This document shows positions 52,629 to 63,575 of a stretch of 64,000 nt of DNA, in pieces. Within the stretch, counting starts at the first letter, position 1; each line of letters begins with the position of its first letter. Source of the stretch: Zygaena filipendulae (taxonomy: Eukaryota > Arthropoda > Insecta > Lepidoptera > Zygaenidae). Under the pieces are notes generated by a model. That model worked only from the letters and a program-made list of their open reading frames with translations. It searched no databases and was not told the origin of the DNA. The DNA lies in NCBI GenBank assembly GCA_907165275.2, contig OU015651.1, forward strand, positions 2,378,501-2,442,500, given 5' to 3'. The position numbers were made by a program, and so were the translations under genes.

Positions 52629-52839
52629 ACTTAATAGATTTCGTCATTATTTTCTTACTTTAAAACAACTTAAACATCGAATTTATTGCACAATGTTCAG
52701 TGTGCCTATTATGACTTGATCCATAGTGGCGATATGTCCACAGAAATACAAAAGTTATTTGTTGTTCATAGACTTCAATAAAAAAATTCTAAGTCATCTC
52801 ACAATCATTATTATAAGAATTAATAATACAGGAGCATCA

Positions 52840-53053
52840 GCCCCCTCAGTCAAGTTGACTATCTACAATCGTTAACGCATATCTCTAAGTAGTTTGTGAT
52901 AGAAACCTAGCGAGCGTATCATCATGTCACGTGGTCATGTAAAATTGTCTGATTGAAAGTTCATTTTTCCGTGATTACGTGACATACCGATCTCGTTCCT
53001 TAGTTTTCTTTGCGTTAACGTTTATATAGTAGATTGTCAACTTAGCTAAGAAG
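52840..53053. mobile_element. MITE family 1 copy upstream of dehydrogenase copy 2
   Basis: 'CAAGTTGACTATCTACAATC' and 'GTTAACGCATA' on the left, 'AGATTGTCAACTTAGCTAAG' on the right. It ends about 55 bases before the conserved promoter palindrome. Confidence 0.65.
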
Positions 53054-53107
53054 GCATATCAGACACGAGCTAGTTAGAGACACTCCAGTGCCACTTATTT
53101 ATGCAAC

Positions 53108-53160
53108 ACGAGAATTATCTCGTAGATAATTGTTTTGAGATTACGCGATACCTATATAAG
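53108..53160 (+). promoter_or_regulatory. Promoter of dehydrogenase copy 2: palindrome, GATT word, TATA box
   Basis: ACGAGAATTATCTCGT (53108-53123), TTTTGAGATTACGC and TATATAAG (53153-53160), 87 bases before the ATG, mirroring copy 1. The GATA core of copy 1 reads GATT here. Confidence 0.6.
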
Positions 53161-53246
53161 CATTCTTTGAAATAATGTAGATGCATAATTCTCAGAAGAA
53201 TATTGCAACTGTATACTCCATACTGCAAAAGTAAGAAAGAGAGAAT

Positions 53247-54011
53247 ATGGATTTCAAAGATAAAACTGTCATCGTCACCGGATCTAGTGCCGGTATAGGG
53301 GCAGCTATTGCGAAATCGTTCGCCAAAGAAGGAGCAAACGTCGTAATCACCGGAAGAAACGAGGCAAATCTGAAAAGAGTTAGCGAGGAATGTGGCAAGT
53401 GTGGAAAGAAACCATTGATGGTCGTGGCCGATGTAACTAAAGAAGAGGATTTGAAGAATATCATCACTAAAACTACTGACAAGTATAAAAGGATAGATGT
53501 TTTGATAAACAACGCTGGGATGGTTAAATTTGGATCCATTTTAGATGGAAATTTACTAAAAGTTCATAATGAAGTGATGATTACTAATCTAAACTCAGCG
53601 ATCTTCCTAACTACATTCGCTGCACCTTTTCTCGGTGAGAGTAAAGGAAACATAATTAACATATCCAGTATCGCAGGATCAGTTCCTTTACAACCTGGAA
53701 TGACGTCGTATGGCATTTCGAAAGCTGGAATGGACTATTTTACTGCTATTTCGGCTAAAGAATTGGCATCTATAGGTGTTAGAGTGAACAGCGTAAGTCC
53801 TGGGCCGGTGCAAACGAATATTTTTAAAACAGCTGGTGTCGTCAATGACGATGAATATTTGGAAACTTTCCGTGCAGGAACCCTGCTTAAAAGAGTCAGC
53901 GACCCCGAGGAGATTGCAGATTTAGTGCTTTTCCTAGCTAGTGACAAGGCGAAAGGCATAACAGGATCAATATTTTTCTCCGACAACGGAATGAAGTTAG
54001 CATCGATATAA
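53247..54011 (+). CDS. Short-chain dehydrogenase/reductase, copy 2
   Basis: 254 residues, intronless, tandem paralogue of the gene at 47198. All classical SDR motifs are canonical: TGSSAGIG (11-18), NNAG (88-91), N114, S141, YGISK (Y155, K159) and the SPGPV motif. The first 39 residues equal copy 1. The loop after the catalytic Ser (146-152: VPLQPGM against TPGNPIG) and the substrate-side segment after 'KTAGVVNDDEY' differ, which suggests different substrates. A weaker ATTAAA signal lies at 54053-54058. About 5.3 kb of inserted elements, including a LINE, separate it from copy 1. Confidence 0.95.
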   Translation: MDFKDKTVIVTGSSAGIGAAIAKSFAKEGANVVITGRNEANLKRVSEECGKCGKKPLMVVADVTKEEDLKNIITKTTDKYKRIDVLINNAGMVKFGSILDGNLLKVHNEVMITNLNSAIFLTTFAAPFLGESKGNIINISSIAGSVPLQPGMTSYGISKAGMDYFTAISAKELASIGVRVNSVSPGPVQTNIFKTAGVVNDDEYLETFRAGTLLKRVSDPEEIADLVLFLASDKAKGITGSIFFSDNGMKLASI

Positions 54012-54058
54012 AATTTAAATTTTCTGTAAATATTTTTTGTACTTTGTATCATATTAAA

Positions 54059-54563
54059 TATTCACTAACCATTATAGCGCAAGCGTAGTGAAATTATAAT
54101 TAAAAACCGCCCGCCATGAGGTAGTTTAGTGGTAAAATTAAAAAAAAGAATAAGACATCAATTTGTGACGACATAACAACTAGTAAGGAGAACTCCAAAA
54201 GAGATTTCAATACTTTGACTATTCTTCAATCATCAGTAAAGATCATAAAGTGCTGAAATTATATGAACGTAATTTACTAAACAATATTATAAAACTATTA
54301 TTCTTTTAGTTTTAGTAAAATCGTCACGTCGCGTTGTAATAATTTTTTTATTATTTGAACTAATTGATTGTTTACAACACTGTGATTATTATGGATATTA
54401 CATACCTAGTCTACGCTACGTGATAATATATTTATATAATTTTTTATTTTATTTAAAAATTTAAAACTTGACATTGGCAAAAGCTCACAGGCCTAATGAA
54501 GGCCTAACCCAAAAATAAATAAATTCACTTGAAATAACCAAGATTACATACTGTGTATATTAT
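54059..54563. other. Intergenic, nothing recognised
   Basis: AT-rich, no coding frame or repeat match. Confidence 0.45.
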
Positions 54564-54576
54564 CGTCAGTAAATTG

Positions 54577-55922
54577 CCTTTAAATATTGCTTAAAGATTC
54601 GAGCGTGGGCTAATAACGAAACAGTTAGATTGTTGGAAAACTTAAACTCACTTTGTAAGTCTAGCAATTATTGGACCAATAGGCAGAAACCATTACTCGT
54701 GTCATGTTTCGATATAGTTAAAAATGATGATATATACTCCACAGTATCTTTAGATATGTTTAGCCTGAATACATGGGTCACAAATATTAATACAGAGGAC
54801 ATTGTAGTTACACATTTAGACTGTATGAAGACTTCAAAAAAGTACCACGAGATTCACTCACTGAGAAGTAATGTAATACAAGAACTAACTGAGAAGTACT
54901 GTAATTGGCACACCTTATTTACAGACGGTTCCAAATGTAATAATGGACAAGGAGCGGCTTTTTATGATCCTTTAAACAGACGTATCAATAGGCAAATTAA
55001 TTGCGTTAAAATTATCGGCAGGGTGTCAATAATGTCTGTGGAACTCATTGCGATATCACAAGCACTTTCATATTGTGCTGATAGTCTCGGGGAGCAAAGA
55101 AAAATATTAATTTGTAGTGACAGCAAAAGTGCACTTCTTCACATTGCTGGCTGCGCTTCAGGTAGGAAGGGAGTTTCGATAGCATATAGGGTGTTATCGC
55201 AACTACATACCTTTTATACTGGTGGAGTCGATGTTAAGTTACAATGGGTTCCATCGCATATCGGACTAAGAGGCAATGAGGAGGCTGACACTTTGGCAAA
55301 AAAGGCCGTTTTCGAAGGATCTGAATATAACATCTCACCTAATTACTCAGAATTGCTACCAAAGTATAGAAAAAGCTGTTACAATTCTTGGAAAGAACAC
55401 TTTAATGAGAGGTCCTTGGAAAAGGGAATTTGGTATAAAGCCATTCAGTGTGAGCCTCCTCACATACTTTGGTTTGGTAATTCAAAATTACCACGTAAAC
55501 TTATTGTTACAGCACATAGACTAAGAACAGGACACATGCCTTTAAAAAAATTTGGCTTTCTCATGCGGAAAACTGATACTCCTAATTGTGACTCGTGTGG
55601 GGTAGTGGAGGACGTGCACCATTTATTGGTGGAGTGTGTCCGTTTTGAACGGGAAAGGCAGGCACTTGTGGTGGCTTACAGACTAAACAGATATGATATG
55701 GGTACTTTCAATAAAATCTTGTCTGACCCAAACTCTGAGGCAGCAAAACATCTTTTTAGAGCTGTAAGTCATCACAAATAGGGAACTGTTTATCCCTAAG
55801 AAAAAATTTTATTTTAATTTTGTCGCTATTTTAGTTTTTTAAATTATTTTGTATATACAATAGGACCGACATGTAATTGATTTTATAAAGGTCCTTTAAA
55901 ATAAATATGATTAAAAAAAAAA
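54577..55922 (+). mobile_element. 5'-truncated non-LTR retrotransposon with target-site duplication
   Basis: Flanked by a 13-base duplication CGTCAGTAAATTG (54564-54576 and 55923-55935) and ending in a poly(A) run. It contains the last part of ORF2 (RNase H and zinc knuckle) and a 3' UTR with AATAAA-like words near 55901. The coding frame is open from the very truncation point (54579). The exact duplication shows a fairly recent insertion. Confidence 0.92.
54579..55781 (+). pseudogene. LINE ORF2 C-terminal fragment: RNase H domain and zinc knuckle
   Basis: The frame is uninterrupted to TAG 55779-55781. Counting from 54630, RNase H acidic residues are D99 (FTDGSK), E138 (SVELIAI), D164 (CSDSKSA) and D220 (EEADTLA), an intact DEDD set. 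'QWVPSHIGLRGNEEADTLAK' is diagnostic. A Cys/His knuckle 'CDSCGVVEDVHHLLVEC' follows, as in I/R1/LOA-type elements. RT and endonuclease are absent, so it is inactive as a retrotransposon; an RNase H-only product is not expected because no promoter comes with it. Confidence 0.88.
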
Positions 55923-55935
55923 CGTCAGTAAATTG

Positions 55936-56390
55936 GGCAAGTAAGTAACTATGCATAATGAAGGCAAGTAATATGAAACCTATTTTAGTTTAATTTTTTT
56001 CAGTAAACAAAATATCTTACACAAAGCCATCCGTGCGCGTCAGCAGCGCGCAGCGGACAGCTCACAGCGCGTCCGTGCTTCCATGTTTGCAGCTCCTTCG
56101 TTTGGATTAAACATAGAGATCGACAAGGGAATTGCATGACTGTATAGTTAAAATATTTCTATTTAGACGTTCACTTTGTCCAAAGTACAATGTTATTTGG
56201 TGGAAAATTAATATATTAGGTACCTAATTTATTACGTCGTCATACGTAATAACCGGCTTTTGTTTTGGAGCTTCATGATTGGCTCAAGGCATTCAAGGGT
56301 CAGACACATAATATAGAATGACGGAACCATATACTTCATTCTATTCACAGCCTACACTCTTATTATAAAGAGATTAAGTTTGTATGTTCG
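55936..56390. other. Intergenic with short GC-rich patch
   Basis: 56030-56110 is GC-rich ('GTGCGCGTCAGCAGCGCGC'). No frame or splice sites are convincing. Confidence 0.35.
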
Positions 56391-56600
56391 GATGTAAAAC
56401 ATTGTCTGGAACTACTGAACCGATTTTTGAAAATTCCCCTCGTTTCACCCGCGTGAGTGTCGGGCTTCCCTCAGGAACTCTAACAAAAGTAGCCTTAGTT
56501 GCCCCTTATAACATCAGCTATCTGCCAGTGAAAGTCCCGTCAAAACAGGTGCAACCGTTTTGGAGATTAGCCGGAAGAAAAAAGACAAACGGATGATAAA
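56391..56600 (+). repeat. Foldback Rep-A-type repeat arm
   Basis: 'CGTTTCACCCGCGTGAGTGT', 'CAGTGAAAGTCCCGTCAAAA' and 'CAACCGTTTTGGAGATTAGC' match the foldback type at 13334 and 32893. The 70-codon frame here is an artefact. Confidence 0.6.
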
Positions 56601-56872
56601 AAATTAAGATCCGTAAAAAGCTATTATTTTGACATTATAAGCAGACACTTAAATTGTATTTTTATTACTCATACTCGGAAAGTAGGTCTGAAGTAGCCTG
56701 AGAAGCGGGTTGAAAGTAACACTTTTCAGCCCTAGGGAGAATCGCTTTCAACTGACAGCTGGATACTGCAGAAACTCAAGTTTTTTTTTATGTCATAGGG
56801 GGCATACTTACTGGCCAGTAGCACACCTAATGGTTGATTTATGTAAAATAAAATTCACTAATTTTTTTCTTT

Positions 56873-57037
56873 TGCTAATTCCTATTTTTATTTTGACTTT
56901 CCTTGCATTCGTAATGAAAAGCACAGTGTTATATCCTCGGGAGAAAGACTTATTTCGTCCCTAGATCTATTGGCGCATTAAACCCCGTCTCGGGACTAAA
57001 TAAGTTACTTTCACTCCTAGGATAACAATGTACTATT
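56873..57037. mobile_element. MITE family 6 hairpin, copy 2
   Basis: Same as 26305-26453: 'GACTTTCCTTGCATTCGTAA', 'GGGAGAAAGACTTATTTCGT', 'GGGACTAAATAAGTTACTTT', 'CCTAGGATAACAATGTACTA'. It has an extra ~12 bases in the loop. Confidence 0.75.
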
Positions 57038-57040
57038 ATA

Positions 57041-57887
57041 CCTATAGGTACAGATGATTTTTTTTAATAAGTAGTTAAAGATAAATACGTATAATATAGT
57101 ATATCGATAGTGATTGGTGAAACGCGGGAAAGGCCACAAGTTACTGCAGAGGGGTCACAAATAAAGTGGGTAATAACACGTAATGCATGTACCACGTAGT
57201 TAGGGAACGCAGGTGATTTTATATACCCTTTCGCGCCGTCGTAAAATCAAATCACGTCGCCCGCTGTACGGGAAAAATAGGGGTCTCTCTTATAAATTCG
57301 CTTGAAGAGTAGGCGGCATACACCTATATGTTCTTATATATGTGCCTGAGCTGAAACGTGATTTCAACAAATACGAACAATTGGCTGAATGTTCGGTAAA
57401 AAGTTTAATGGATTGGATTACGCGCGCTTTGTTCTGCATCGAAAATGCGACAAATGAGTAGTGGAAAAAAATCAAAAATTTAGACATGACGTTTTCGTGA
57501 TTCTGATGTTAAAAGTTTGTAAGGAAAACTTTAATGTTTCCAACAGTTATGTACAGTGGAGATTTTCATTTAATCTATTGAGTTGAAACACTATGTGGGT
57601 TATCAAGTTCGATATATAGGCATAGAAAATTATAATATGTGATAAGTATAATTGGACATAGATAAGCAATAGTGTTTTAACCCACACTGGATAAATCTTG
57701 AGTAAATCGTGTTTTAAAATTATAGCGCCATTTTGTGTCAAAATATTTTTATGTTCAACATTTTGTTGGTATTGAAACAATGTGATAAGGTAAACACATA
57801 ATTAAAAAACGTTCTACCTATAACTTTCAATAAAGCGTTCTGTACCTATCAATAACTTAATTTTGTAGGTTAACATGTTATTGCTTA
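57041..57887. other. Intergenic, nothing recognised
   Basis: Short minus-strand frames only, no domain. Confidence 0.4.
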
Positions 57888-58010
57888 TCGTCGTCCATAT
57901 TATGTCGTGGCCACATCAAGTAATTGGCCATATCATAAACTATGAAAGCACAATAGGGTGATAATAATTGACCATTGACCATTTTTATTTAGCGCATCGC
58001 CGGCGACCTA
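57888..58010. repeat. Second copy of the 11424-11720 repeat (partial)
   Basis: 'ATGTCGTGGCCACATCAAGT', 'AATTGGCCATAT' and 'TTTAGCGCATCGCCGGC' in the same order as the first copy. Confidence 0.6.
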
Positions 58011-59129
58011 ATAGAGAGGTACCTACCTAAATTACTTAATTTTGGTAGAATTATTTTTGCCGAATAGTCAAGAAAAAAATTTCGATAAATCTTGCCGAAC
58101 TTGCCGAATACGAAATACCTATAATAATAAAACGAATATAAATAATACGTCTTATCTCTCGCACCTATACCTAGAAGTACAGTCAAGGAATCTGGAATGA
58201 AGAAATAACTGGAGGTGATCACGTGAATAATATTGGAGACGAGGGTCGGTCGTAAGCAAGTTATCTAGACAGTGTCAATAAAATTATTTAATATATCTCT
58301 GACCAATGCAAGAATTTTTTTAGGGTCTAGCGCGTTCTCATCTTTCATAAGTAAAAGGTGACTAAATGCTTTAGCGGTTTATCAACGTCTATCACGTCGA
58401 ATTGGCATCTTTTTGTTGATTCACTAGATTTTCTGAACACCATGAAGGTTGACTGGTAGAGAATGCCAATGTGGCATTAATCCGCCTTTTGTACCATGTT
58501 GTGCAATAAGCTTAAATAAATAAATATGAATAAATTTTCAACTGGGAATTCTTTGACTGTTCAAAACTCTTAAGAAAAAAATATTCGACCACAATCATCA
58601 ACGTACAGTCGTACATACCTATAACTTATTTCATGTGTGTATGTGACTATGTGTGTTTGTATCTCGTCCCGCTCGTCGAATTTGGTATTTAAAACATCCT
58701 CTAAGCAACTCCCATTATAAATTCCCGCAAAAAGTCATTAGGTATAGAACGAAGCAGTTTATAGTCTAAGTTCATTCTAAATTAATCGCAAATTGTCAAA
58801 CGAAAGTGTAATTGGCACATATTATGTACCTATGCCATCATGATGCCTAAATATTTGATAATCTACAGATTAAAGCTGATTAAAGGCTTTTCATCGGAGA
58901 GTTTTGTCATTTGTACAATATAACCTAATGGTCCAAGGAGAATTTAGCTTATTGGAATTTTTTTTCTATAATTAAATTACACAGACTGCGGTTTTAATGT
59001 CGCTGTCCTCAGTATCTGACATTCGAAAAGCTCAATCCGCTTAATTTTGAGGCTGATACCTATTATCACCTATTTCGTTTTGAAACGCTTACCACTATGT
59101 AAAATTTACACCTTAACGGCTCAACCATG
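58011..59129. other. Intergenic, nothing recognised
   Basis: No coding frame with support; AT-rich. Confidence 0.45.
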
Positions 59130-59275
59130 GGCTCAACTATACTATTATAATTTCATGAAATTTTGAAGACACGTTGTCAGAGGTACAGAGAAGGACATAT
59201 GGTGCTTCTGTCCTGGAATTCCCGCGGAAACTCTGAAATTAACGCGGGTGAAACCACGAGGAACAGCTAGTATGA
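59130..59275 (-). repeat. Rep-A copy
   Basis: 'TTGTCAGAGGTACAGAGAAG', 'GGAATTCCCGCGGAAACTCT' and the end 'ATTAACGCGGGTGAAACCAC' then GAGGAACAGCTAG. Confidence 0.75.
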
Positions 59276-59829
59276 AACAATCAATTTTTAGTTTCAGTAT
59301 AAATGCAGCTGATCAGCGCCAGTCCTCCTTTTTGTGAAGAAGAAAATTGATTGGCCGTTATGACCAAGTTTAAACTTTGAAGTCCCACTCACCGTAAAGT
59401 TTCGCTTTTACGGAAAACGAACTTATAACTTAATTAGCTCAAAATAGAGGGCCAGGTACTTATTAGCACTAATCTATTTACTAGCTATACTGATGGTGGC
59501 AGAAGGGTAACTATCATATTGTACAATGAAAGCTTTTGTGTTAGGACTAAATAAATACCAATTTCGGTGGACTAGGCGTCGCGTCGTGCGTCGCTCAGTT
59601 TCAGGTGAAACTTTATAACCAGACTGTCTGTCTGACCAGAGATGGGTTTAGTTGTTATGGACAGACTTTATTTTAAACATTTTAAAATCGTATTACCTAC
59701 TCCACTACGACAGTGAACGAAGTAAGATCAAATAATAGTTAATTAATAATGCTTGGATATCATCACACAGCGCCACCTGGTTCCAAACTAAGTATAAGTA
59801 TAAGTAGACGTTAATACTTCTAGTTATAC

Positions 59830-60178
59830 AACGTGTTAATGAATTAACTGAAAACTAGAAAGTATTTTGCTCAGAATCAACTAGCGAATCGATCGCACTA
59901 TGTTTTAATATAGGTTATTTTTTTTCATTTTTACTAGCCTATGTCTAAATTATTTATAATACAATATATGGCGCGTACGCCGTCGCCCGCAGCAAAAAAA
60001 TTCGAACCGGTAGGTGCGGGCGTAGCGCTTGGAATTTCGTAGATACGTCACCTCCAAACTAATCTTAAACAACTTTTAAAGTATTAATTTTTTCGACATA
60101 AAATATTTTTTTGTCATATTATTGTTTATTTATTTTAAATGAGGTGTATCAGGTTTTCAGTTAATTCATTAACACGTT
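59830..60178. mobile_element. MITE family 7, copy 1 (perfect 26-bp terminal inverted repeats)
   Basis: The ends at 59830-59855 (AACGTGTTAATGAATTAACT...) and 60153-60178 are exact inverted copies. The core contains a GC-rich hairpin, 'GGCGCGTACGCCGTCGCCCG' and 'GGTGCGGGCGTAGCGC'. 349 bp, non-coding. Confidence 0.85.
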
Positions 60179-60180
60179 AC

Positions 60181-61044
60181 CCGGGATAAGTGTAGGTCTT
60201 TCGTATTAAACTCGTAAAGTGGTTTTATGCCGAAAATGCATTTTAAAGAACTTTAAACATTCAACTCAGTGCGTTCACGACTTTCGGAGAGAGAGCACGT
60301 TTCTCACGATGAGTGCCGCGTTTTCTACAAAATCGCAAGATTCAAATGCGAATGCTTAAATGTATGAGCATTTGCACACGTGAATTCGTGATCCCGTGTG
60401 CGAAAGTAATTCGAACGATTCAATAATACGGTCCCAGTTATTTGAGCACTGATGAAGCTAAAGTTGCATGGAAAAAATACCCAAATCGCCGCCGAGCTGA
60501 GTCGTCAAAAAAAAATATATTTAAAATTTTTTAAAACTTATTAGATAGCATGCCTGAAGATACCAGGCTATTAACACAGTGGGGGGGACTGGACACTTTG
60601 GTAGTAAAAAACGTTGAAATACACACCATAAACATTTATTATGCTTAATTTGATTTCTTAGAATCCATTTCTTTTTTACAAGTATTTTGCCTGGGTACGA
60701 TCTTGTCGTACCTTCATAGTGTACCGGTTCGCTAACCACTAAACGAAAACAGTTGTTGCTCAATTAATATTTTTATTTCTTAAACTTATTTTCCTTTATA
60801 AAAATGCTGCCAGTTTAAAACTTTCCCTATTTCTCTTCCGAACATTGCAAACTCCTGCCTTCTGGCAACACTGTTCTCAATCAGTATTCAGTGAGTAGAA
60901 TGCTCAAGGCATCCTCTTTTATTAAATTTGTAAATATAATTTTCTAAAATCATAGCACAACTTTTCCGTGAAGTTAAATTGAGTTGCTCCTAACTTCTAG
61001 TAGTAGTAGGTATTAATATTATTACATAACGGTTACTTGCTAAT
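60181..61044. other. Intergenic, nothing recognised
   Basis: An 80-codon minus-strand frame at 60521-60763 has no domain support. Confidence 0.4.
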
Positions 61045-61180
61045 TCTTTGCGATAGTCTTATCTCCGTGTATAACCCTGACAACGTGTATGCAAAATTTC
61101 ATGATGATCGGTTGAGCCGTTAAGGCGTGAAAGCGTAACAAACAAATCACTCACATTCGCATTCATAATAGTAAGGATTT
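61045..61180 (+). repeat. Rep-A copy (body and tail)
   Basis: 'CCGTGTATAACCCTGACAAC', 'GATGATCGGTTGAGCCGTTA', 'TCGCATTCATAATAGTAAGG'. Confidence 0.75.
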
Positions 61181-61606
61181 TCATTTTACAATACATAAAA
61201 GTTGCAAACTCAGTAGCGTAATGATTATTTGCCCAGGCTCAGTAGGTAAGTGATAAAACAAGCTGCAACGAGTTTTTTTTCATTTACGAGTACGTTTAAT
61301 ACATTCGTTGTACAGCCAGCATCAGAAATATGAAAGTAAACACATTGATGCAACATATTCTGCTGTAGCCGACATGCAAAATAAATGTCATCTAAAACCA
61401 AGAATATAAAATTTTAAATATTTAAAATTAATATAAAAATATGAACAATGAAATCAGAAGTAGATAAAGAAAAAAAAAACATTAGAAAAATTTAAAGTAA
61501 TTCTAATTAAGAAACAACAATTACCTACTTGGGTCATAATTATATGCATTTAATATGTCAAAACAGACGTAGTTCTTGAAGAATTATTATCTAATCTATA
61601 CATACA

Positions 61607-61950
61607 ACGTGGAATTAACTGAAAAAAGATACACCCTATTTAAAAAAAAAAACAATAATATGATTAAAATATATTTTATGTCTAAAAAATTTATACTATA
61701 AAAATTATTCAACATTAGTTTGAAGGTGACCTATCTACGAAATACCAAGCGCTACGCCCGCACCAAACGGTTCGATTTTTTTTACTGCGGGCGGGCGTGG
61801 CGTACGCGCCATATATTGTATTATAAACAATTTAGACATGGGCTAATAAAAATGAAAAAATATAACCTATATTAAAACATAGTGCGATCGATTCGCTAGT
61901 TAATTCTGAGTAAACTATTTTCTAGTTTTCAGTTAATTTATTAACAGGTT
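61607..61950. mobile_element. MITE family 7, copy 2, inverted relative to copy 1
   Basis: Ends AACGTGGAATTAACTGAAAA and 'TTTTCAGTTAATTTATTAAC'; the core 'AAGCGCTACGCCCGCACC' and 'GGCGTACGCGCCATATATTG' is the reverse complement of copy 1. The two copies form a ~345-bp inverted repeat with a ~1.4-kb loop. Confidence 0.85.
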
Positions 61951-62064
61951 CTATAAAATGCTTTGTCCTGAATGACTGATGGATCAACGCCCAGCCTAAA
62001 CCGTTGATCGTGAACCTGAAACTTAGAGAGTGTGTTCTTTGTATGACGTAGGCATCTGAGGATT

Positions 62065-62470
62065 TTTGAAAATTCAACCCCTAAGCGTGATGAAAAGGGG
62101 TTGCAAAGTTTGTATGGAACAATTCCGCGCGAAATTATCGCGGGTGAAACCGCGCGGGACATCTAGTTATAATTATATAAAAACCTTGACCGATTTTTAT
62201 GAACTTTTTTGTATAGTTATTCGTTCTGTAGGTCTGAGAATAAGTCCTAGACTATTTTTTACACCCCTAGGTGATAAACCTGGCTACCCAGATTTTTTAT
62301 TTTTAGGACAAAATTTTACTTTGGAGTTCCTGCGGGAATTCCGAAACTCAAATGTCAATCAACTTTATATATAACTATAGTTGTTCCTCGCGGTTTCAAC
62401 CACGCCAGTTTTGGAGTTTCCGCAAGAATTCCAGGATAAAAAGTACCCTATGTCCTCCTCTGAATGCTGA
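62065..62470. repeat. Cluster of Rep-A fragments
   Basis: A minus-type end at 62120-62167 ('TTATCGCGGGTGAAACCGCG'), foldback-type 'GGAGTTCCTGCGGGAATTCC' near 62322, and a plus head from 62378 ('TAGTTGTTCCTCGCGGTTTC'). Confidence 0.65.
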
Positions 62471-63249
62471 AATAAATGTATTTTCTTTATTTCTTTTTTT
62501 CTTTCTTTCTCCTTTGATAAAGTGTTTTCAAAATTTGATGTTATTTATGTACCTACCTATGTGTGTTCAAAGAACTCATTGACCATGTTGATTCACCGAC
62601 TGCTAAAATTGATTACATGTTTCCGCTGCTAATTGTACTGTATCCATAGGCTTCTACACACAGCTCGGTTATTAAAGGCGATTGGAATATAGTAGCATGT
62701 ACACTGAGCATTGATAAATCTATCTATACTATACACATATCTATAGTAAGATTGCAGTCTGTGCACGCATCAAGCAGACACTATAGGCCCGTCCACTGAG
62801 CAAATAATCACTACGTTTTAAGAGTAGGCACTTCCATACTAATCGCTGATCCGATCTATGAAAGCATTTTGTGCCAACCATACCAATGCAATGTATGACG
62901 CGGTCATAGAAATTTGGTTAAATATTCCAAAGTTGGTTAAAAAGTTCGCGCATAAATCTATAGTAACTTTTGGTTCAAGGGAGTGTCGCTGGCCTGGGCC
63001 CGTCGAACAATGGAATATTGGAAGTTGGAACGCACACTTCCGACTCTGGGAATCCTGTTCAGGGGCCTTATTCACTATGACCAACAACATTCCTTGCCCA
63101 TAACGCTCGTCCCAAAAACGCTCCAAACGTTCTATATGCCTTGTTCTACTATCTTGATATTTTATTATTCTTTTATGCCATAAGAAACGTTGTAAATGTA
63201 TTTTATTGCAGTAAAACTTCTTTGATTACGAGGGAAAGACAGTATTTAT
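62471..63249. other. Intergenic; overlapping frames at 62839-63183 unexplained
   Basis: 62860-63130 is less AT-rich and open on both strands (95 codons minus, 81 and 66 plus). I recognise no domain; it may be old transposon coding sequence. Confidence 0.35.
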
Positions 63250-63575
63250 TTATTTATTCATTCATTCATTCATTCATTCATTCATTCATTCATTCATTCA
63301 TTCATTCATTCATTCATTCATTCATTCATTCATTCATTCATTCATTCATTCATTCATTCATTCATTCATTCATTCATTCATTCATTCATTCATTCATTCA
63401 TTCATTCATTCATTCATTCATTCATTCATTCATTCATTCATTCATTCATTCATTCATTCATTCATTCATTCATTCATTCATTCATTCATTCATTCATTCA
63501 TTCATTCATTCATTCATTCATTCATTCATTCATTCATTCATTTATTCATTCATTTATTTATTTATTTATTTATTG
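63250..63575. repeat. Long (ATTC)n microsatellite
   Basis: About 290 bases (63254-63540) are uninterrupted ATTC, roughly 72 units, flanked by shorter ATTT/ATTC mixtures. The 148-codon plus-strand frame (Ser-Phe-Ile-His repeats) is simply its translation. Confidence 0.97.

Noticed and set aside
54630..55781. Stand-alone cellular RNase H gene
   Set aside because: It lies within a truncated LINE bounded by a target duplication and poly(A), and carries the LINE-type zinc knuckle.
62839..63183. Candidate exon or transposase fragment
   Set aside because: Open on both strands with no motif I could recognise; kept only as unexplained sequence.
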